This document shows positions 28,182-38,005 of a stretch of DNA of 64,000 bases, piece after piece. The position numbers and the translations under genes were made by a program. The first letter of the stretch is position 1, and every line of letters starts with the position of its first letter. Under the pieces are notes generated by a model. It worked only from the letters and a program-made list of their open reading frames with translations, was not told the DNA's origin and did not search any database. The stretch is from Shewanella glacialimarina (GTDB lineage Bacteria; Pseudomonadota; Gammaproteobacteria; Enterobacterales; Shewanellaceae): the NCBI RefSeq assembly GCF_020511155.1, contig NZ_CP041216.1, positions 2,852,001 through 2,916,000 on the forward strand, given 5' to 3'.

Positions 28182-29444
28182 TTAGGCCGGCTTATCTAGC
28201 GGCCCTCTACTCAGGAATAATATGGCCAGCGCCAACATAGCTAACAAGGTTAACGAACCTACCACAACCCCTGGCCATTCAGAATGCTGCCAAAATACCA
28301 TCAAATAAGGCCCACCTAGTGCTGCACCTAAGTAATAGCAGCATAAATACAAAGAAGTCGCTTTTGCCCTGTGATTGGTAGCTCGGATAGCCACAAACGA
28401 ATTACAACAACTGTGAGTTAAAAAGAATCCGCTCGCGGTGATCAAAAAGCCCAATACAATGGCCCATAGGGTATCGACTAAGGTTAACAAGGTGCCTAAT
28501 ACCATGAGCAAAAAGGCAGCTTTAAATAATATGATCGATCCAAAGCGTACAATCCACTTAGCCGATAAATATGAAGCAAAGGTGCCACTGAGATAACATA
28601 AAAAGATTAACGTAGCATTGAAGCGACTCAGCTCATAAGGTAACGCCATTAAATGCAACTGAATAAAACTAAATTGATTCACCATCATCATAAAAGCAAG
28701 ACCACCGATGATGAATACCAAACTCATTTTACGGTCGGTGATGTGCCCCCAAAAACCTTGTAAATCCTGGTGTAACTTTGCCAGTTTCGCTTGCTTGGCC
28801 GATAAATGAGTTACCTGTGGTTTAATTTCACGCCGGGGCAATAGAAAAGTGACTATTGCCACCCCAATTAAGGTCACAATAAACACCAACCCCATAGATT
28901 GCTGCCAAGATAAATGTTGTGACATTAAGCCACCAAATAAGCGGCCAAAGATCCCCCCTAAACTGTTAGCAGTAATATAGATTGCCGCTGCTTTTAACAT
29001 AAATTCAGGTGCGAGTTGCTCTTTAAAATACGCCATCGCAATCGCGGGCACGGCTGCCAGAAGCGCTCCCTGTAATAGCCTTATCCAAACCAATGAGTCA
29101 AAGTCTGTTGCAAAAATGAGTAATAAATTTGAGCAGGCTAATAACCATAAACTGATCACAATCGGCATTAACCGCCCGACGCGATCTGAAATCATAGCAT
29201 AAAACAATAATGAAAAAGCCAGGGTAAAACTGGTCACAGATAGCACTAATGTGGAATGCGCACCGGTAACATTAAAGTGTTCTGCTATCAGCGGCAACAT
29301 GCCCTGAACAGTATAAAGATTGATATAAATAACCACAGACGCAAGACAAAGCGCCCAAATGAGTCGGCTTTGTTTAGCTGGCTCAGGTGCTAAGGAGTGA
29401 TTTGAAATTCTTGGCGATTCAGATTGATAAGTCACACTTGCCAC
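28182..29444 (-). CDS. MFS transporter (YnfM-like exporter)
   Basis: 420 residues with 12 predicted membrane helices and the MFS motif A variant YAMISDRVGRLMP after helix 2. By its overall look (QGMLPLIAEHFNVT; GGIFGRLFGGLMSQHLSWQ at the end of helix 4/5) it resembles the YnfM/arabinose-efflux branch of drug-H+ antiporters. The substrate is unknown. The N-terminal 30 residues are polar and precede the first helix. It converges with dctD, with only 34 bases between them. There is no associated regulator gene next to it. Confidence 0.82.
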   Translation of the reverse strand: MASVTYQSESPRISNHSLAPEPAKQSRLIWALCLASVVIYINLYTVQGMLPLIAEHFNVTGAHSTLVLSVTSFTLAFSLLFYAMISDRVGRLMPIVISLWLLACSNLLLIFATDFDSLVWIRLLQGALLAAVPAIAMAYFKEQLAPEFMLKAAAIYITANSLGGIFGRLFGGLMSQHLSWQQSMGLVFIVTLIGVAIVTFLLPRREIKPQVTHLSAKQAKLAKLHQDLQGFWGHITDRKMSLVFIIGGLAFMMMVNQFSFIQLHLMALPYELSRFNATLIFLCYLSGTFASYLSAKWIVRFGSIILFKAAFLLMVLGTLLTLVDTLWAIVLGFLITASGFFLTHSCCNSFVAIRATNHRAKATSLYLCCYYLGAALGGPYLMVFWQHSEWPGVVVGSLTLLAMLALAILFLSRGPLDKPA

Positions 29445-29549
29445 AGATTAATTACGACGGAATAACATTATCGTTCGCCACTGTAATTAATCAATGACGA
29501 ACACGGTAAAATGTGAGCTTTATAGCTTTAACAACAGTAGTTTTCAACT

Positions 29550-29963
29550 TTACTTAACTTGTTTCATCAACACTTCTGTGGTGAATTTATTATTATTAAT
29601 TACTTTAAATTTCTCATAGGTTTGAAAAATCACTTTACCCTGATAAGTGATCATCGCTACCACGCCATAATCAATATTCTTATCTATTGTTTCAACAGGA
29701 AAAATAAATTTAAACGGCACTGGCGCCCGTGCTATATCAAAGGTTTTTTGCGAAATAATCGAGCCTGGTGTATTAAAATCAATCACCGCGATATTAATTT
29801 TACAGCCTTGAGGTAACTTTATTTTCTCTAGATAACCGGCATAGCCATTCACCACAACTGGCTCTTCTGGGGTAACCATCACACAACCCGTCAACACCAA
29901 CAATGCGCCAACAAGACCCACTAAAACACATTTAAACTTACTCATACCACTCAACCTATTCAT
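29550..29963 (-). CDS. ybaY: YbaY-like lipoprotein
   Basis: 137 residues with a lipoprotein signal peptide (lipobox LTGC) followed by a beta-rich domain: VNGYAGYLEKIKLPQGCKINIAV, then FDIARAPVPFKFIFP and YGVVAMITYQGKVIFQ. This matches the YbaY/YscW pattern as I remember it, and the gene sits next to tesB, as ybaY does in E. coli. Function is unknown; YscW members act as secretin pilots, YbaY does not have an agreed role. The first ATG (29963) adds six residues. The ATG at 29945 (MSKFKCVLVG) gives a cleaner signal peptide and may be the true start. Confidence 0.75.
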   Translation of the reverse strand: MNRLSGMSKFKCVLVGLVGALLVLTGCVMVTPEEPVVVNGYAGYLEKIKLPQGCKINIAVIDFNTPGSIISQKTFDIARAPVPFKFIFPVETIDKNIDYGVVAMITYQGKVIFQTYEKFKVINNNKFTTEVLMKQVK

Positions 29964-29997
29964 CTATTATTGTTGACATTAATACGCCAAACACCCA

Positions 29998-30861
29998 TTA
30001 CGACTTAGTCATTCTCAATAAACCTTCCTGGGTTGCCGAAGCCACTAGGCGACCTTGCTGATCAAAAAACTGACCTTTTACAAAGCCACGACCGCCACCA
30101 GCATTAGGACTTTCAATGCTGTATAAAATCCATTCTCCCATATTAAATGGACGATGGAACCACATAGAATGATCAATCGTTGCCATTCGAATACCAGGGG
30201 TTAAAAATGACACGCCATGGGGCTGGGCTGCAGTCACTAAAAAGTTAAAGTCAGAGGCATAGGCTAATAGATACTCTTGAATACTATGATCATTAGGGAT
30301 AATGCCGTTGGCTCTAAGCCACACATAGCGCACAGGCTCACTGGTTGAAGGTGCGAGTGGATTACCTGGGTTAACTAAACGCATTTCAATTGGCGAATCG
30401 GCCATAAATTTCTCAAGCATCTTTGCTGGCACTTTATCGCGCATCGTCATGGCCAGTTCTTGCTGATTCATCAATCCTTCTGGTCCCGGTACATCAGGCA
30501 TAGTCGCTTGATGTTCATACCCTTGCTCGATCGTTTGGAATGAGCAGGTCATATAAAAAATCGGACGGCCTTTTTGAATCGCTTTCACTCTCCGGGCACT
30601 AAAGCTACCGCCATCACGCATGATTTCAACATCATAGACAATCGGTTGTTTTTCATCACCTGCGCGTAAAAAATAAGAATGCAAAGAATGCGCATATCGA
30701 TCTGCACTCACGGTCTGTTTTGCTGCACTCAATGCTTGCCCCATCACCTGACCGCCAAAGACATGGCCAAAACCTAAATCCTGACTTTGACCACGAAATA
30801 ACCCCAGCTCAATTTGTTCAAGGGACAATAATGATAATAAATCGTTTAAAACCTGACTCAT
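29998..30861 (-). CDS. tesB: Acyl-CoA thioesterase II
   Basis: Double-hotdog thioesterase of 287 residues that hydrolyses medium and long acyl-CoAs to free acids. Landmarks are [14 protein letters not shown] (about 31-44), [36 protein letters not shown] (with the catalytic Asp of the family), and [12 protein letters not shown] near the C-terminus. Its length fits E. coli TesB (286). It is probably transcribed on its own or with the ybaY-like gene 34 bases downstream. It has no neighbour in the same pathway. Confidence 0.94.
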   Translation of the reverse strand: MSQVLNDLLSLLSLEQIELGLFRGQSQDLGFGHVFGGQVMGQALSAAKQTVSADRYAHSLHSYFLRAGDEKQPIVYDVEIMRDGGSFSARRVKAIQKGRPIFYMTCSFQTIEQGYEHQATMPDVPGPEGLMNQQELAMTMRDKVPAKMLEKFMADSPIEMRLVNPGNPLAPSTSEPVRYVWLRANGIIPNDHSIQEYLLAYASDFNFLVTAAQPHGVSFLTPGIRMATIDHSMWFHRPFNMGEWILYSIESPNAGGGRGFVKGQFFDQQGRLVASATQEGLLRMTKS

Positions 30862-31062
30862 TTAACTCTCTCACAAACCACATAATTATAGATAAGCCTA
30901 CCTTAAACTCTTCAGTAAGAGCTAGTGACTTTTGATTACCATTTTAAATCAGCACTACTTTATATATTCAAATTCGAAATTAGTGATTTGTCGCAAACAA
31001 TATCAACAGCAGTCGTTAACAAAATTTGTTAAGCTATTAGGCATTACTAATCTAGTTATTTG

Positions 31063-31953
31063 ATGTTTATGCAACCTTGGATTTTGGCTATTCGCCCAAG
31101 AACATTGCCAGCGGCAATAGGACCTTTACTTATCGGTAATATGTTAGCGCTTCAGCTAGCACAATTTAGCTGGCTCATTGCCGCTATTTCAATGTTATGT
31201 GCCGTGTTACTGCAAATATCAGTCAATTTAGCTAATGACTATTTTGACTTTAAAAATGGTATAGATACCGCAGAAAGACTTGGGCCAGTGCGTGTGACTC
31301 AAAGCGGCATGATCGCCCCAAATACGGTACGCAACGCCATGATATTGTGTTTATTGGCAGCCTTATTAGTGGGTTCACACCTTATTTTGCACGGTGGTTG
31401 GCCAATTGCCATATTAGCAGCAGCGTCAATTTTAGCGGCACTTTGCTACAGTGGCGGCCCTTACCCTCTGGCATCTCATGGATTAGGTGAAGTTGCAGCA
31501 TTTATCTTTTTTGGCTTAGTTGCTGTTGTAGGTAGCTACTACCTGCAAGCTGGCGAGACCACATTAACGGCTTGGCTATTAGGCTGTGCAATCGGATTTT
31601 TTAACGCCGCCATTATGTTAGTCAATAATACCCGTGATATCACAACCGATACCAAAGCGGGCAAAAACACCCTTGCGGTTCGCATTGGTGAAGCGCAAGC
31701 AAAAGTCTTATACCAAAGCTTGTTATATTTACCTTTTGGAATAATCATTGCCGGATTTTTATTGGGTGCACTTCAGGGCTGGCCAGTATTATTAGCAGGC
31801 GTATCATTAGTCTTAGCCAGAAACTTAAGTAAAGATTTTAGAGATAACTCAGGAGAAGCGTTAAATCCTATTCTGGGTAAAACAGCTAAACTGACGATGA
31901 TTTTCAGCGCACTTTTCAGCGCGGGCTTAATTATCAATTTCAGCCAAATCTGA
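31063..31953 (+). CDS. menA: 1,4-dihydroxy-2-naphthoate octaprenyltransferase MenA
   Basis: Membrane prenyltransferase of the UbiA family that attaches the polyprenyl tail to DHNA, giving demethylmenaquinone. The two Asp-rich motifs are visible: NDYFDFKNGIDTAERLG (around residue 60) and NNTRDITTDTKAGKNTLAVRIG (around 185). It has eight or nine hydrophobic helices and about 296 residues. The frame opens at a TTG at 31060, but ATG at 31063 or 31069 (MQPWILAIRPRTLPA, the usual family start) is more likely. No clear ribosome site is seen. Menaquinone is needed for anaerobic respiration, a hallmark of Shewanella. Confidence 0.93.
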   Translation: MFMQPWILAIRPRTLPAAIGPLLIGNMLALQLAQFSWLIAAISMLCAVLLQISVNLANDYFDFKNGIDTAERLGPVRVTQSGMIAPNTVRNAMILCLLAALLVGSHLILHGGWPIAILAAASILAALCYSGGPYPLASHGLGEVAAFIFFGLVAVVGSYYLQAGETTLTAWLLGCAIGFFNAAIMLVNNTRDITTDTKAGKNTLAVRIGEAQAKVLYQSLLYLPFGIIIAGFLLGALQGWPVLLAGVSLVLARNLSKDFRDNSGEALNPILGKTAKLTMIFSALFSAGLIINFSQI

Positions 31954-32035
31954 GTATCAAAAAACTTAGATAACCTGAAATCTACATAACCTAAAACTAA
32001 GTACACTCAAGTTAAAAAGCTCAGTGTAAAAATCA

Positions 32036-32065
32036 AAAAAGGCTTCATTAAGAAGCCTTTTTTAT
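32036..32065. terminator. Bidirectional terminator between menA and gnd
   Basis: The stem AAAAAGGCTTC/GAAGCCTTTTTT with a short loop has A's and T's on opposite sides, so it can serve both convergent genes. Confidence 0.85.
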
Positions 32066-32085
32066 TGGATAACACAAACTAAACT

Positions 32086-33615
32086 TTACACTTTAGTTAA
32101 AGTGCGCTCTTTTGCGCTCCAGTCTAAATGGTATTTTTCGCCAGCCGGTTTATCTGTTCGTTCAAAAGTATGCGCGCCAAAAAAGTCGCGTTGACCTTGC
32201 AATAAGTTAGCAGGCAATGTTTCGCAGCGATAACTATCATAATATGCCACAGCGGAACTAATACACGGTGCAGGAATACCTTGCATCACTGATGCCGCGA
32301 CTGTTTTGCGCCAGTTTAATTGCTTGGTTGCTAAAGTGCTGCTAAAGCTTTCGGCCATTAACAGATTTGGCAACGCAGGATCTTGCTCATAAGCTTGAGT
32401 AATGGACTGTAAAAAAGTCGCTCTAATGATACAACCAGCACGCCAAATTTTAGCTATTTCAGCAAAGTTAAGTGGCCAATTTTGCTCTTTAGCTTCCATT
32501 GCCATTAGCTGAAAACCTTGCGCATAACAGCATACTTTGGCGCAATATAACGCATCTTCTAATGCATCGATAAAGGCTGTTTCCTCAACATCTGACAAGG
32601 TTATTTTTGCTGGACCAATTAGGGTTTTGCTTAACGACACTCGTAATGTTTTTTGAGTACTTACCGCACGGGCATACACAGCTTCAGCGATTGTTGGCGC
32701 TGGACAGCCAATTTGCAAACTACTGACTGCAGTCCACAAACCCGTGCCTTTTTGGCCGGCTTTATCCAAAATCATCTCAACCAGCGGTTTACCCGTTAGC
32801 GGATCATCTTGTTGCAATACTTCTGCACTGATTTCCATTAAATAGCTATTTAAACTACCTTGGTTCCAACGCTTGAAGATATCACCAATCTCGTGGGTTG
32901 ATAAATCTAAACCATCGTGAAGCAATTGATAGGCTTCGCAAATTAACTGCATATCAGCATATTCAATACCATTGTGTACCATTTTAACGTAATGGCCTGA
33001 ACCTGCAGGGCCAATAAAAGTGGTACAAGGTTCGCCTTCAGTAACCGGGTTACCGGGCTCAAAACGCTCAATAGGCAAACCTGTTTTACTGTCAACTTTA
33101 GCCGCGATAGCGTTCCAAATTGGCGCGACATATTGCCATGCTGATTCATCGCCACTGGGCATTAATGACGGACCAAAACGTGCACCCACTTCACCACCAG
33201 AAACGGCTGAACTAAAAAACTTAAACTTACCTTTATAGTGCGCCTCACGCTCAACCGTATCAGTCCACAAACTGTTACCGGTATCAATGACAATATCATC
33301 ACTGGAAATGCCACTTTCAATCAAAGTATTACAAATACCATCAACAATTTTGCCCGCAGGTACTGATAAAACAATTACTTTAGGGGAAATTAATTTTTCG
33401 AGCATTTCTGAAAGATTCTTACAAGCTTGCATTCGAGGTGCTAAGCCTTCTTTCCGCTCTTGGTGTTCTTGTTCAAGCGCGCCATTAACTTTGGCCTCAT
33501 CAAGATCAAAAACAGTCACGTGGTAGCCATTATCAGCTATATTTAACGCAAGATTTTTGCCCATAACACCAAGGCCGATTACGCCGATGTTTGACAATTG
33601 AGTGTGGTGAGTCAT
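32086..33615 (-). CDS. gnd: 6-phosphogluconate dehydrogenase (decarboxylating)
   Basis: Oxidises 6-phosphogluconate to ribulose-5-phosphate with NADP+ in the pentose phosphate pathway. It has a Rossmann start IGVIGLGVMGKNLALNIADNGY, the substrate loop SSAVSGGEVGARFGPSLMPSG, and the catalytic Lys/Asn segment GHYVKMVHNGIEYADMQLICEAY. The C-terminal helical domain ends in IRATFLQSI and SAVAYYDSYR. The frame extends to a GTG at 33639, but the ATG at 33615 (MTHHTQLSNIG) fits the family better (509 residues). It is a single gene. The next gene upstream, prpE, is read in the same direction but ends in its own terminator. Confidence 0.94.
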   Translation of the reverse strand: MTHHTQLSNIGVIGLGVMGKNLALNIADNGYHVTVFDLDEAKVNGALEQEHQERKEGLAPRMQACKNLSEMLEKLISPKVIVLSVPAGKIVDGICNTLIESGISSDDIVIDTGNSLWTDTVEREAHYKGKFKFFSSAVSGGEVGARFGPSLMPSGDESAWQYVAPIWNAIAAKVDSKTGLPIERFEPGNPVTEGEPCTTFIGPAGSGHYVKMVHNGIEYADMQLICEAYQLLHDGLDLSTHEIGDIFKRWNQGSLNSYLMEISAEVLQQDDPLTGKPLVEMILDKAGQKGTGLWTAVSSLQIGCPAPTIAEAVYARAVSTQKTLRVSLSKTLIGPAKITLSDVEETAFIDALEDALYCAKVCCYAQGFQLMAMEAKEQNWPLNFAEIAKIWRAGCIIRATFLQSITQAYEQDPALPNLLMAESFSSTLATKQLNWRKTVAASVMQGIPAPCISSAVAYYDSYRCETLPANLLQGQRDFFGAHTFERTDKPAGEKYHLDWSAKERTLTKV

Positions 33616-33792
33616 TAGATTTATATTCCACAAGGTCACAGAGATTTATCGCGATTCGCGAACCCATATGGACAAATATTATAGCGATTTTTGTAACTAA
33701 ATTACCAGTTAAAACCTAGATACTATGGGTTACAGTAATCAAAATGTGTTTTTCAATATTTTCGTAAAGCAGTCTTTTTAAGGTATATTTAA

Positions 33793-33848
33793 TAAAAACG
33801 TCAATGTTATCAAGTATAAAAATCATTATCTTAGCTAACATTGACGTC
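33793..33848 (-). terminator. prpE terminator
   Basis: On the minus strand a 12-bp stem ACGTCAATGTTA/TAACATTGACGT closes a loop of about 26 bases and runs into T5. Confidence 0.65.
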
Positions 33849-33865
33849 TGTATTTATTAAAAAAT

Positions 33866-35785
33866 TTACTCACCTAAGGCTTTAGTTAGTGCATTAGCAT
33901 AGCCCATTCGCGTTAACGTATTGCGAACAATGTCTAAAGTTTGTGGATCTTCTATGGTAGCGGGCACAGTATATTCTTGGTTATCGGCAATTTTACGCAT
34001 AGTGGCGCGTAAAATTTTGCCTGAACGAGTCTTAGGCAATTTAGGCACTGCGCTGACTAATCTAAACGATGCCACTGGGCCTATTTCATGCCTTACTAAG
34101 GCTAATAGTTGGCGATGAAGTTCATCATCGGTTAGGTTAACGCCATTTTTAAGCACCACCATACCCAGGGGCACCTGGCCTTTTAATTTATCTTGCACCC
34201 CAATAACCGCCGCTTCTGCCACCGCAGGGTGTTGACACAAGACTTCTTCAAAGCGCCCTGTTGATAAACGATGACCGGCCACATTAATAATGTCGTCGAT
34301 GCGACTCATAATATACAGATAACCATCTTCATCAATGTAACCAGCATCACCGGTTAAATAGTATCCGTGATACATGGATAAATAACTGTCCACATAGCGG
34401 TCATCATTTTGCCATAAGGTGGTTAATGTCCCTGGCGGTAACGGTTGCTTAATGACCACGTTACCACTTTCATTGGCGGGCACTTGCTCACCCATAGCGT
34501 CAAGCACTTCCACTTGATAACCCGGTACCGGTCTTGCGGGTGATCCAGGCTTAATCGCTATAGGTTCAATGCCCATTAAGTTTGACGCTACTGGCCAACC
34601 CGTTTCAGTTTGCCACCAATGGTCAATCACAGGTTTACCCAGCATGGCTTGACTCCAGTTTAACGTTTCTGGATCACAACGCTCCCCCGCTAAAAACATT
34701 TGTTTTAAACAGCTCAGATCAAATGGCTTAATGAGCTCACCTTCGGGATCTTCGCGTTTAATGGCTCGAATAGCGGTTGGGGCGGTAAAAAAACTTTTGA
34801 CGTTATTGGCGGCAATAATTCGCCAGAATGCCGCGGCATCCGGTGTACCAATGGGTTTTCCTTCATACATAATTGTGGTTGCACCGACTAATAACGGCCC
34901 ATAAACAATATATGAATGACCAACCACCCAGCCCACATCAGATGCAGCCCAAAACACCTCATCTTGCTCAATATCGTAGATATTCTTCATCGACCAACAT
35001 AAAGCCACCGCATGACCACCATTATCACGTACAACACCTTTAGGTTTGCCGGTTGTGCCTGAGGTATAAAGCACATATAAAGGATCGGTGGCATTGAGGG
35101 ATACACAATCTGCATTTGAGGCATTTTGCAGTGCGTGCTGCCAGTCAGCATCTCTTGGCTCGGTTAACTCTGCTTGATATTGATGTCTGGCTAAAATAAG
35201 GCAATGGTCAACTTTATGACTGGCTTGGTTTAGTGCATCGTCTAATAATGGCTTATAAGGTACAACGCCTGAGGGCTCTATGCCGCAAGATGCTGACAGC
35301 ACGAGTTTAGGTTTGGCATCATTAATACGAGTCGCCAACTCATTGGCGGCAAAACCACCAAACACCACTGAATGAATGGCTCCAATACGAGCACACGCTA
35401 ACATTGCAAAAGCGGTTTCGGGCACCATTGGCATATAAATCACCACCCTGTCACCCTTTTCAATACCGATAGACTGCATGTAGCCCGCTAAACGGCTCAC
35501 TTGTGCTAATAATTCGTTATAGGTGATGGTGTATTGATTTTGTGTGACTGGGCTAATGTAATTAATGGCGATACGCTCGCCTTTTCCCGCAGCAACATGA
35601 CGGTCAACGGCGTTGTAACACGTGTTCATCTTGCCATCGGCAAACCATTGATAAAAAGGTTTATTTGAATCATCTAAAATGCTCTTAGGCTCTTTGTCCC
35701 AAGTAATCATCTTTGCAGCATCAGCCCAAAAGGTCGTTGGATCTTCAATTGATTGCTCATGTAATGACTTTCCTACATCAGTCAT
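33866..35785 (-). CDS. prpE: Propionyl-CoA synthetase (acetyl-CoA synthetase family)
   Basis: Activates propionate (possibly also acetate) to its CoA ester with ATP via an acyl-adenylate. ANL superfamily motifs: YTSGTTGKPKG (P-loop), DHWWQTETGWP, YLTGDAGYIDEDGYLYIMSRIDDIINVAGHRLSTGRFEE, and the catalytic lysine in LPKTRSGKILRA. Its 639 residues and the PrpE-like CWSMKNIYDIEQDEVFWAASDVGW segment favour propionate over acetate. A strong GGAG lies seven bases before the ATG. It is divergent from liuR. Propionyl-CoA is a product of valine and isoleucine breakdown, so the setting is fitting, but no LiuR-type site was seen on its side. Confidence 0.88.
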   Translation of the reverse strand: MTDVGKSLHEQSIEDPTTFWADAAKMITWDKEPKSILDDSNKPFYQWFADGKMNTCYNAVDRHVAAGKGERIAINYISPVTQNQYTITYNELLAQVSRLAGYMQSIGIEKGDRVVIYMPMVPETAFAMLACARIGAIHSVVFGGFAANELATRINDAKPKLVLSASCGIEPSGVVPYKPLLDDALNQASHKVDHCLILARHQYQAELTEPRDADWQHALQNASNADCVSLNATDPLYVLYTSGTTGKPKGVVRDNGGHAVALCWSMKNIYDIEQDEVFWAASDVGWVVGHSYIVYGPLLVGATTIMYEGKPIGTPDAAAFWRIIAANNVKSFFTAPTAIRAIKREDPEGELIKPFDLSCLKQMFLAGERCDPETLNWSQAMLGKPVIDHWWQTETGWPVASNLMGIEPIAIKPGSPARPVPGYQVEVLDAMGEQVPANESGNVVIKQPLPPGTLTTLWQNDDRYVDSYLSMYHGYYLTGDAGYIDEDGYLYIMSRIDDIINVAGHRLSTGRFEEVLCQHPAVAEAAVIGVQDKLKGQVPLGMVVLKNGVNLTDDELHRQLLALVRHEIGPVASFRLVSAVPKLPKTRSGKILRATMRKIADNQEYTVPATIEDPQTLDIVRNTLTRMGYANALTKALGE

Positions 35786-36018
35786 GTTAGTTCTCCGTTA
35801 GCTCTCCCAAGGTTGATTATGAGCAGAATTAAGCCAATATCCCTATTAGACCAAGGGATTAGTATTGATATTTATGAGCGCTGCGACAATTACATCAACA
35901 GGATACAGAAACATAAATAATAATTAATAAAAACTTATTAATTAATAGCTTAAAGAAAAAACCCAATCGAAATGGCAAGATGAATCAACAGTTATAAAAT
36001 AGATTTTTTACCGCAAAC

Positions 36019-36034
36019 TTTACCTTTACGTAAA
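36019..36034. promoter_or_regulatory. LiuR operator upstream of liuR-liuABCDE
   Basis: TTTACCTTTACGTAAA matches the LiuR motif of gammaproteobacteria as I recall it at 15 of 16 positions and contains a perfect TTTACGTAAA palindrome. It lies 39 bases before liuR, so LiuR should repress its own operon. Confidence 0.75.
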
Positions 36035-36073
36035 CTTCATATATCGTGCAACAAAAGAAACCTATTTGGTGAG

Positions 36074-36484
36074 ATGATGAACGCTACAGTCAGCACCCAA
36101 TCTACATACTCTATCAGTGATTTATCAAAAGAATTTGATATCACCACCCGCAGCATTCGTTTTTACGAAGACCAAGGCTTAATCAAGCCGAAGCGTCGTG
36201 GCCAAACACGCATATACACCCTAAAAGATCGCGTCAGACTGAAACTGATTTTACGCGGTAAACGTTTAGGCTTTTCATTGGCTGAAACTCGCCGCCTATT
36301 CGAACTTTACGATGCAGACAAATCAAGCACATCACAGCTCAATACCATGCTGGACTTAGTCAATGATAAAAAGGCCGCACTTCAGCAGCAAATGGATGAC
36401 ATTAAAGTGGTGCTGATGGAACTCAATTCTGCCGAGCAACAATGTAAATCAGCCTTAGAAACTAACAAGGCATCAAAAACATAA
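36074..36484 (+). CDS. liuR: MerR-family regulator LiuR of leucine/isovalerate utilisation
   Basis: 136 residues. The N-terminal MerR winged helix-turn-helix is YSISDLSKEFDITTRSIRFYEDQGLIKPKRRGQTRIY (about 12-48). It is followed by RLKLILRGKRLGFSLAETRRL and a coiled-coil dimerisation helix (about 88-125). LiuR represses branched-chain amino acid degradation genes until pathway intermediates accumulate. It is the first gene before liuABCDE and has an operator in its leader. Two ATG codons are adjacent (36074 and 36077) after GGTGAG; either can be the start. The C-terminal cysteine in EQQCKSA has no established role. Confidence 0.92.
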   Translation: MMNATVSTQSTYSISDLSKEFDITTRSIRFYEDQGLIKPKRRGQTRIYTLKDRVRLKLILRGKRLGFSLAETRRLFELYDADKSSTSQLNTMLDLVNDKKAALQQQMDDIKVVLMELNSAEQQCKSALETNKASKT

Positions 36485-36638
36485 ACGCGATTTATTTGAC
36501 TATTATTACAAATATTGTCATTAAAAAATCGAGTGATATTTTAGTAAAAATGCCAGTAAAAATAGAACCGAATAATCGGTCATTAGCATCATCAATACCA
36601 TTTAGCTGTTTAACGCAGCCTTTAAAAGACAAGCAAAT

Positions 36639-36667
36639 GACGCCAAAACGCAACATAGCGTGGCGTC
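36639..36667. repeat. GC-rich hairpin between liuR and liuA
   Basis: GACGCC and inner CGC pair with GCG and GGCGTC around AACATA. No T-run follows. It lies 30 bases before liuA and may affect mRNA processing or the ratio of LiuR to the enzymes. Confidence 0.5.
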
Positions 36668-36696
36668 TCAAATAATAATTCAACAGGACATAAGCC

Positions 36697-37866
36697 ATGA
36701 GCGATTTATACAGCAGCCTTAATTTCGGTTTGGGCGAAGATATTGATATGTTGCGCGACGCAGTTCGCAGTTTTGCCAGCAACGAAATTGCCCCCATTGC
36801 CGCACAAGTAGACCATGACAATGAGTTCCCTAATCACATGTGGACTCAGTTGGGTGATATGGGCTTGCTTGGTGTCACTGTGCCAGAGGAATTTGGTGGT
36901 GCAAACATGGGTTACTTAGCCCATGTTGTGGCAATGGAAGAAGTGTCACGGGCATCAGCCTCTATTGGTTTAAGCTATGGCGCGCATTCAAACTTATGTG
37001 TAAATCAAATCAACCGTAATGGTAATGCTGCGCAACGCGCAAAATATTTGCCCAAATTAGTCAGTGGTGAACATATTGGTGCACTTGCCATGAGTGAGCC
37101 TAATGCGGGTTCTGACGTAGTGTCGATGAAGCTCAGTGCCCGTAAAGAAGGCGACCGTTATATTCTTAATGGCAATAAAATGTGGATCACCAATGGTCCA
37201 GATGCACATACTTATGTGATTTATGCCAAAACTGATTTAGAAAAAGGCGCCCATGGTATCACCGCCTTCATCGTAGAACGTGGCTCTAAAGGTTTCAGCC
37301 AAGCGCAGAAATTAGATAAATTAGGCATGCGTGGTTCAAATACCTGTGAGTTAGTGTTTGAAGACTGTGAAGTGCCAGAAGAAAATATTTTAGGCGGACT
37401 GAACAATGGCGTAAAAGTACTTATGAGCGGCCTAGATTATGAACGCGTCGTACTGTCTGGCGGCCCACTTGGCATTATGGCAGCGTGTATGGACATCGTG
37501 GTGCCTTATATTCACGAGCGCGTCCAGTTTGGTCAATCTATCGGTGAATTCCAGCTTGTGCAGGGCAAAATTGCTGACATGTACACGGGGATGAACGCAG
37601 CAAGATCCTATGTTTATAACGTTGCTAAGTCTTGTGACCGTGGCGAAACCACCCGTAAAGATGCTGCTGGTGCAATTTTGTACAGTGCCGAATTAGCCAC
37701 TAAAATGGCATTAGATGCCATTCAACTGCTTGGTGGCAATGGCTATGTGAACGACTATGCCACAGGCCGTTTATTACGTGATGCCAAACTATATGAAATA
37801 GGCGCCGGTACCTCAGAAATTCGCCGTATGCTTATCGGCCGTGAACTGTTTAACGAATCTAAATAA
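36697..37866 (+). CDS. liuA: Isovaleryl-CoA dehydrogenase
   Basis: FAD enzyme that oxidises isovaleryl-CoA to 3-methylcrotonyl-CoA, third step of leucine breakdown; electrons go to ETF. Acyl-CoA dehydrogenase signatures are [17 protein letters not shown] (131-147), WITNGPDA and [34 protein letters not shown]. The catalytic base of this subfamily is in the helix-G position, Glu 249 in [12 protein letters not shown], as in human IVD. Its 389 residues are normal. AGGA lies 8 bases before the ATG. It is the first structural gene of liuABCDE. Confidence 0.95.
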   Translation: MSDLYSSLNFGLGEDIDMLRDAVRSFASNEIAPIAAQVDHDNEFPNHMWTQLGDMGLLGVTVPEEFGGANMGYLAHVVAMEEVSRASASIGLSYGAHSNLCVNQINRNGNAAQRAKYLPKLVSGEHIGALAMSEPNAGSDVVSMKLSARKEGDRYILNGNKMWITNGPDAHTYVIYAKTDLEKGAHGITAFIVERGSKGFSQAQKLDKLGMRGSNTCELVFEDCEVPEENILGGLNNGVKVLMSGLDYERVVLSGGPLGIMAACMDIVVPYIHERVQFGQSIGEFQLVQGKIADMYTGMNAARSYVYNVAKSCDRGETTRKDAAGAILYSAELATKMALDAIQLLGGNGYVNDYATGRLLRDAKLYEIGAGTSEIRRMLIGRELFNESK

Positions 37867-37930
37867 TGGTCAATGCGTTAGCCTTATCAACACTTGTTCA
37901 AAGTGAATAGGTATGGCTAACAATTTTCCA

Positions 37931-37973
37931 CTTGAGGGGTAAGTTAATCGGCGTAAACGCCCTCCCCCCTCAA
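37931..37973. repeat. Nested hairpin between liuA and liuB
   Basis: TTGAGGGG pairs with CCCCTCAA, enclosing GGCG/CGCC. It has no T-run, so it is more likely to stabilise or process the mRNA than to terminate it. Confidence 0.5.
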
Positions 37974-38005
37974 TACCCTATTTGTGCTCAATAAAGGATA
38001 TTGAC

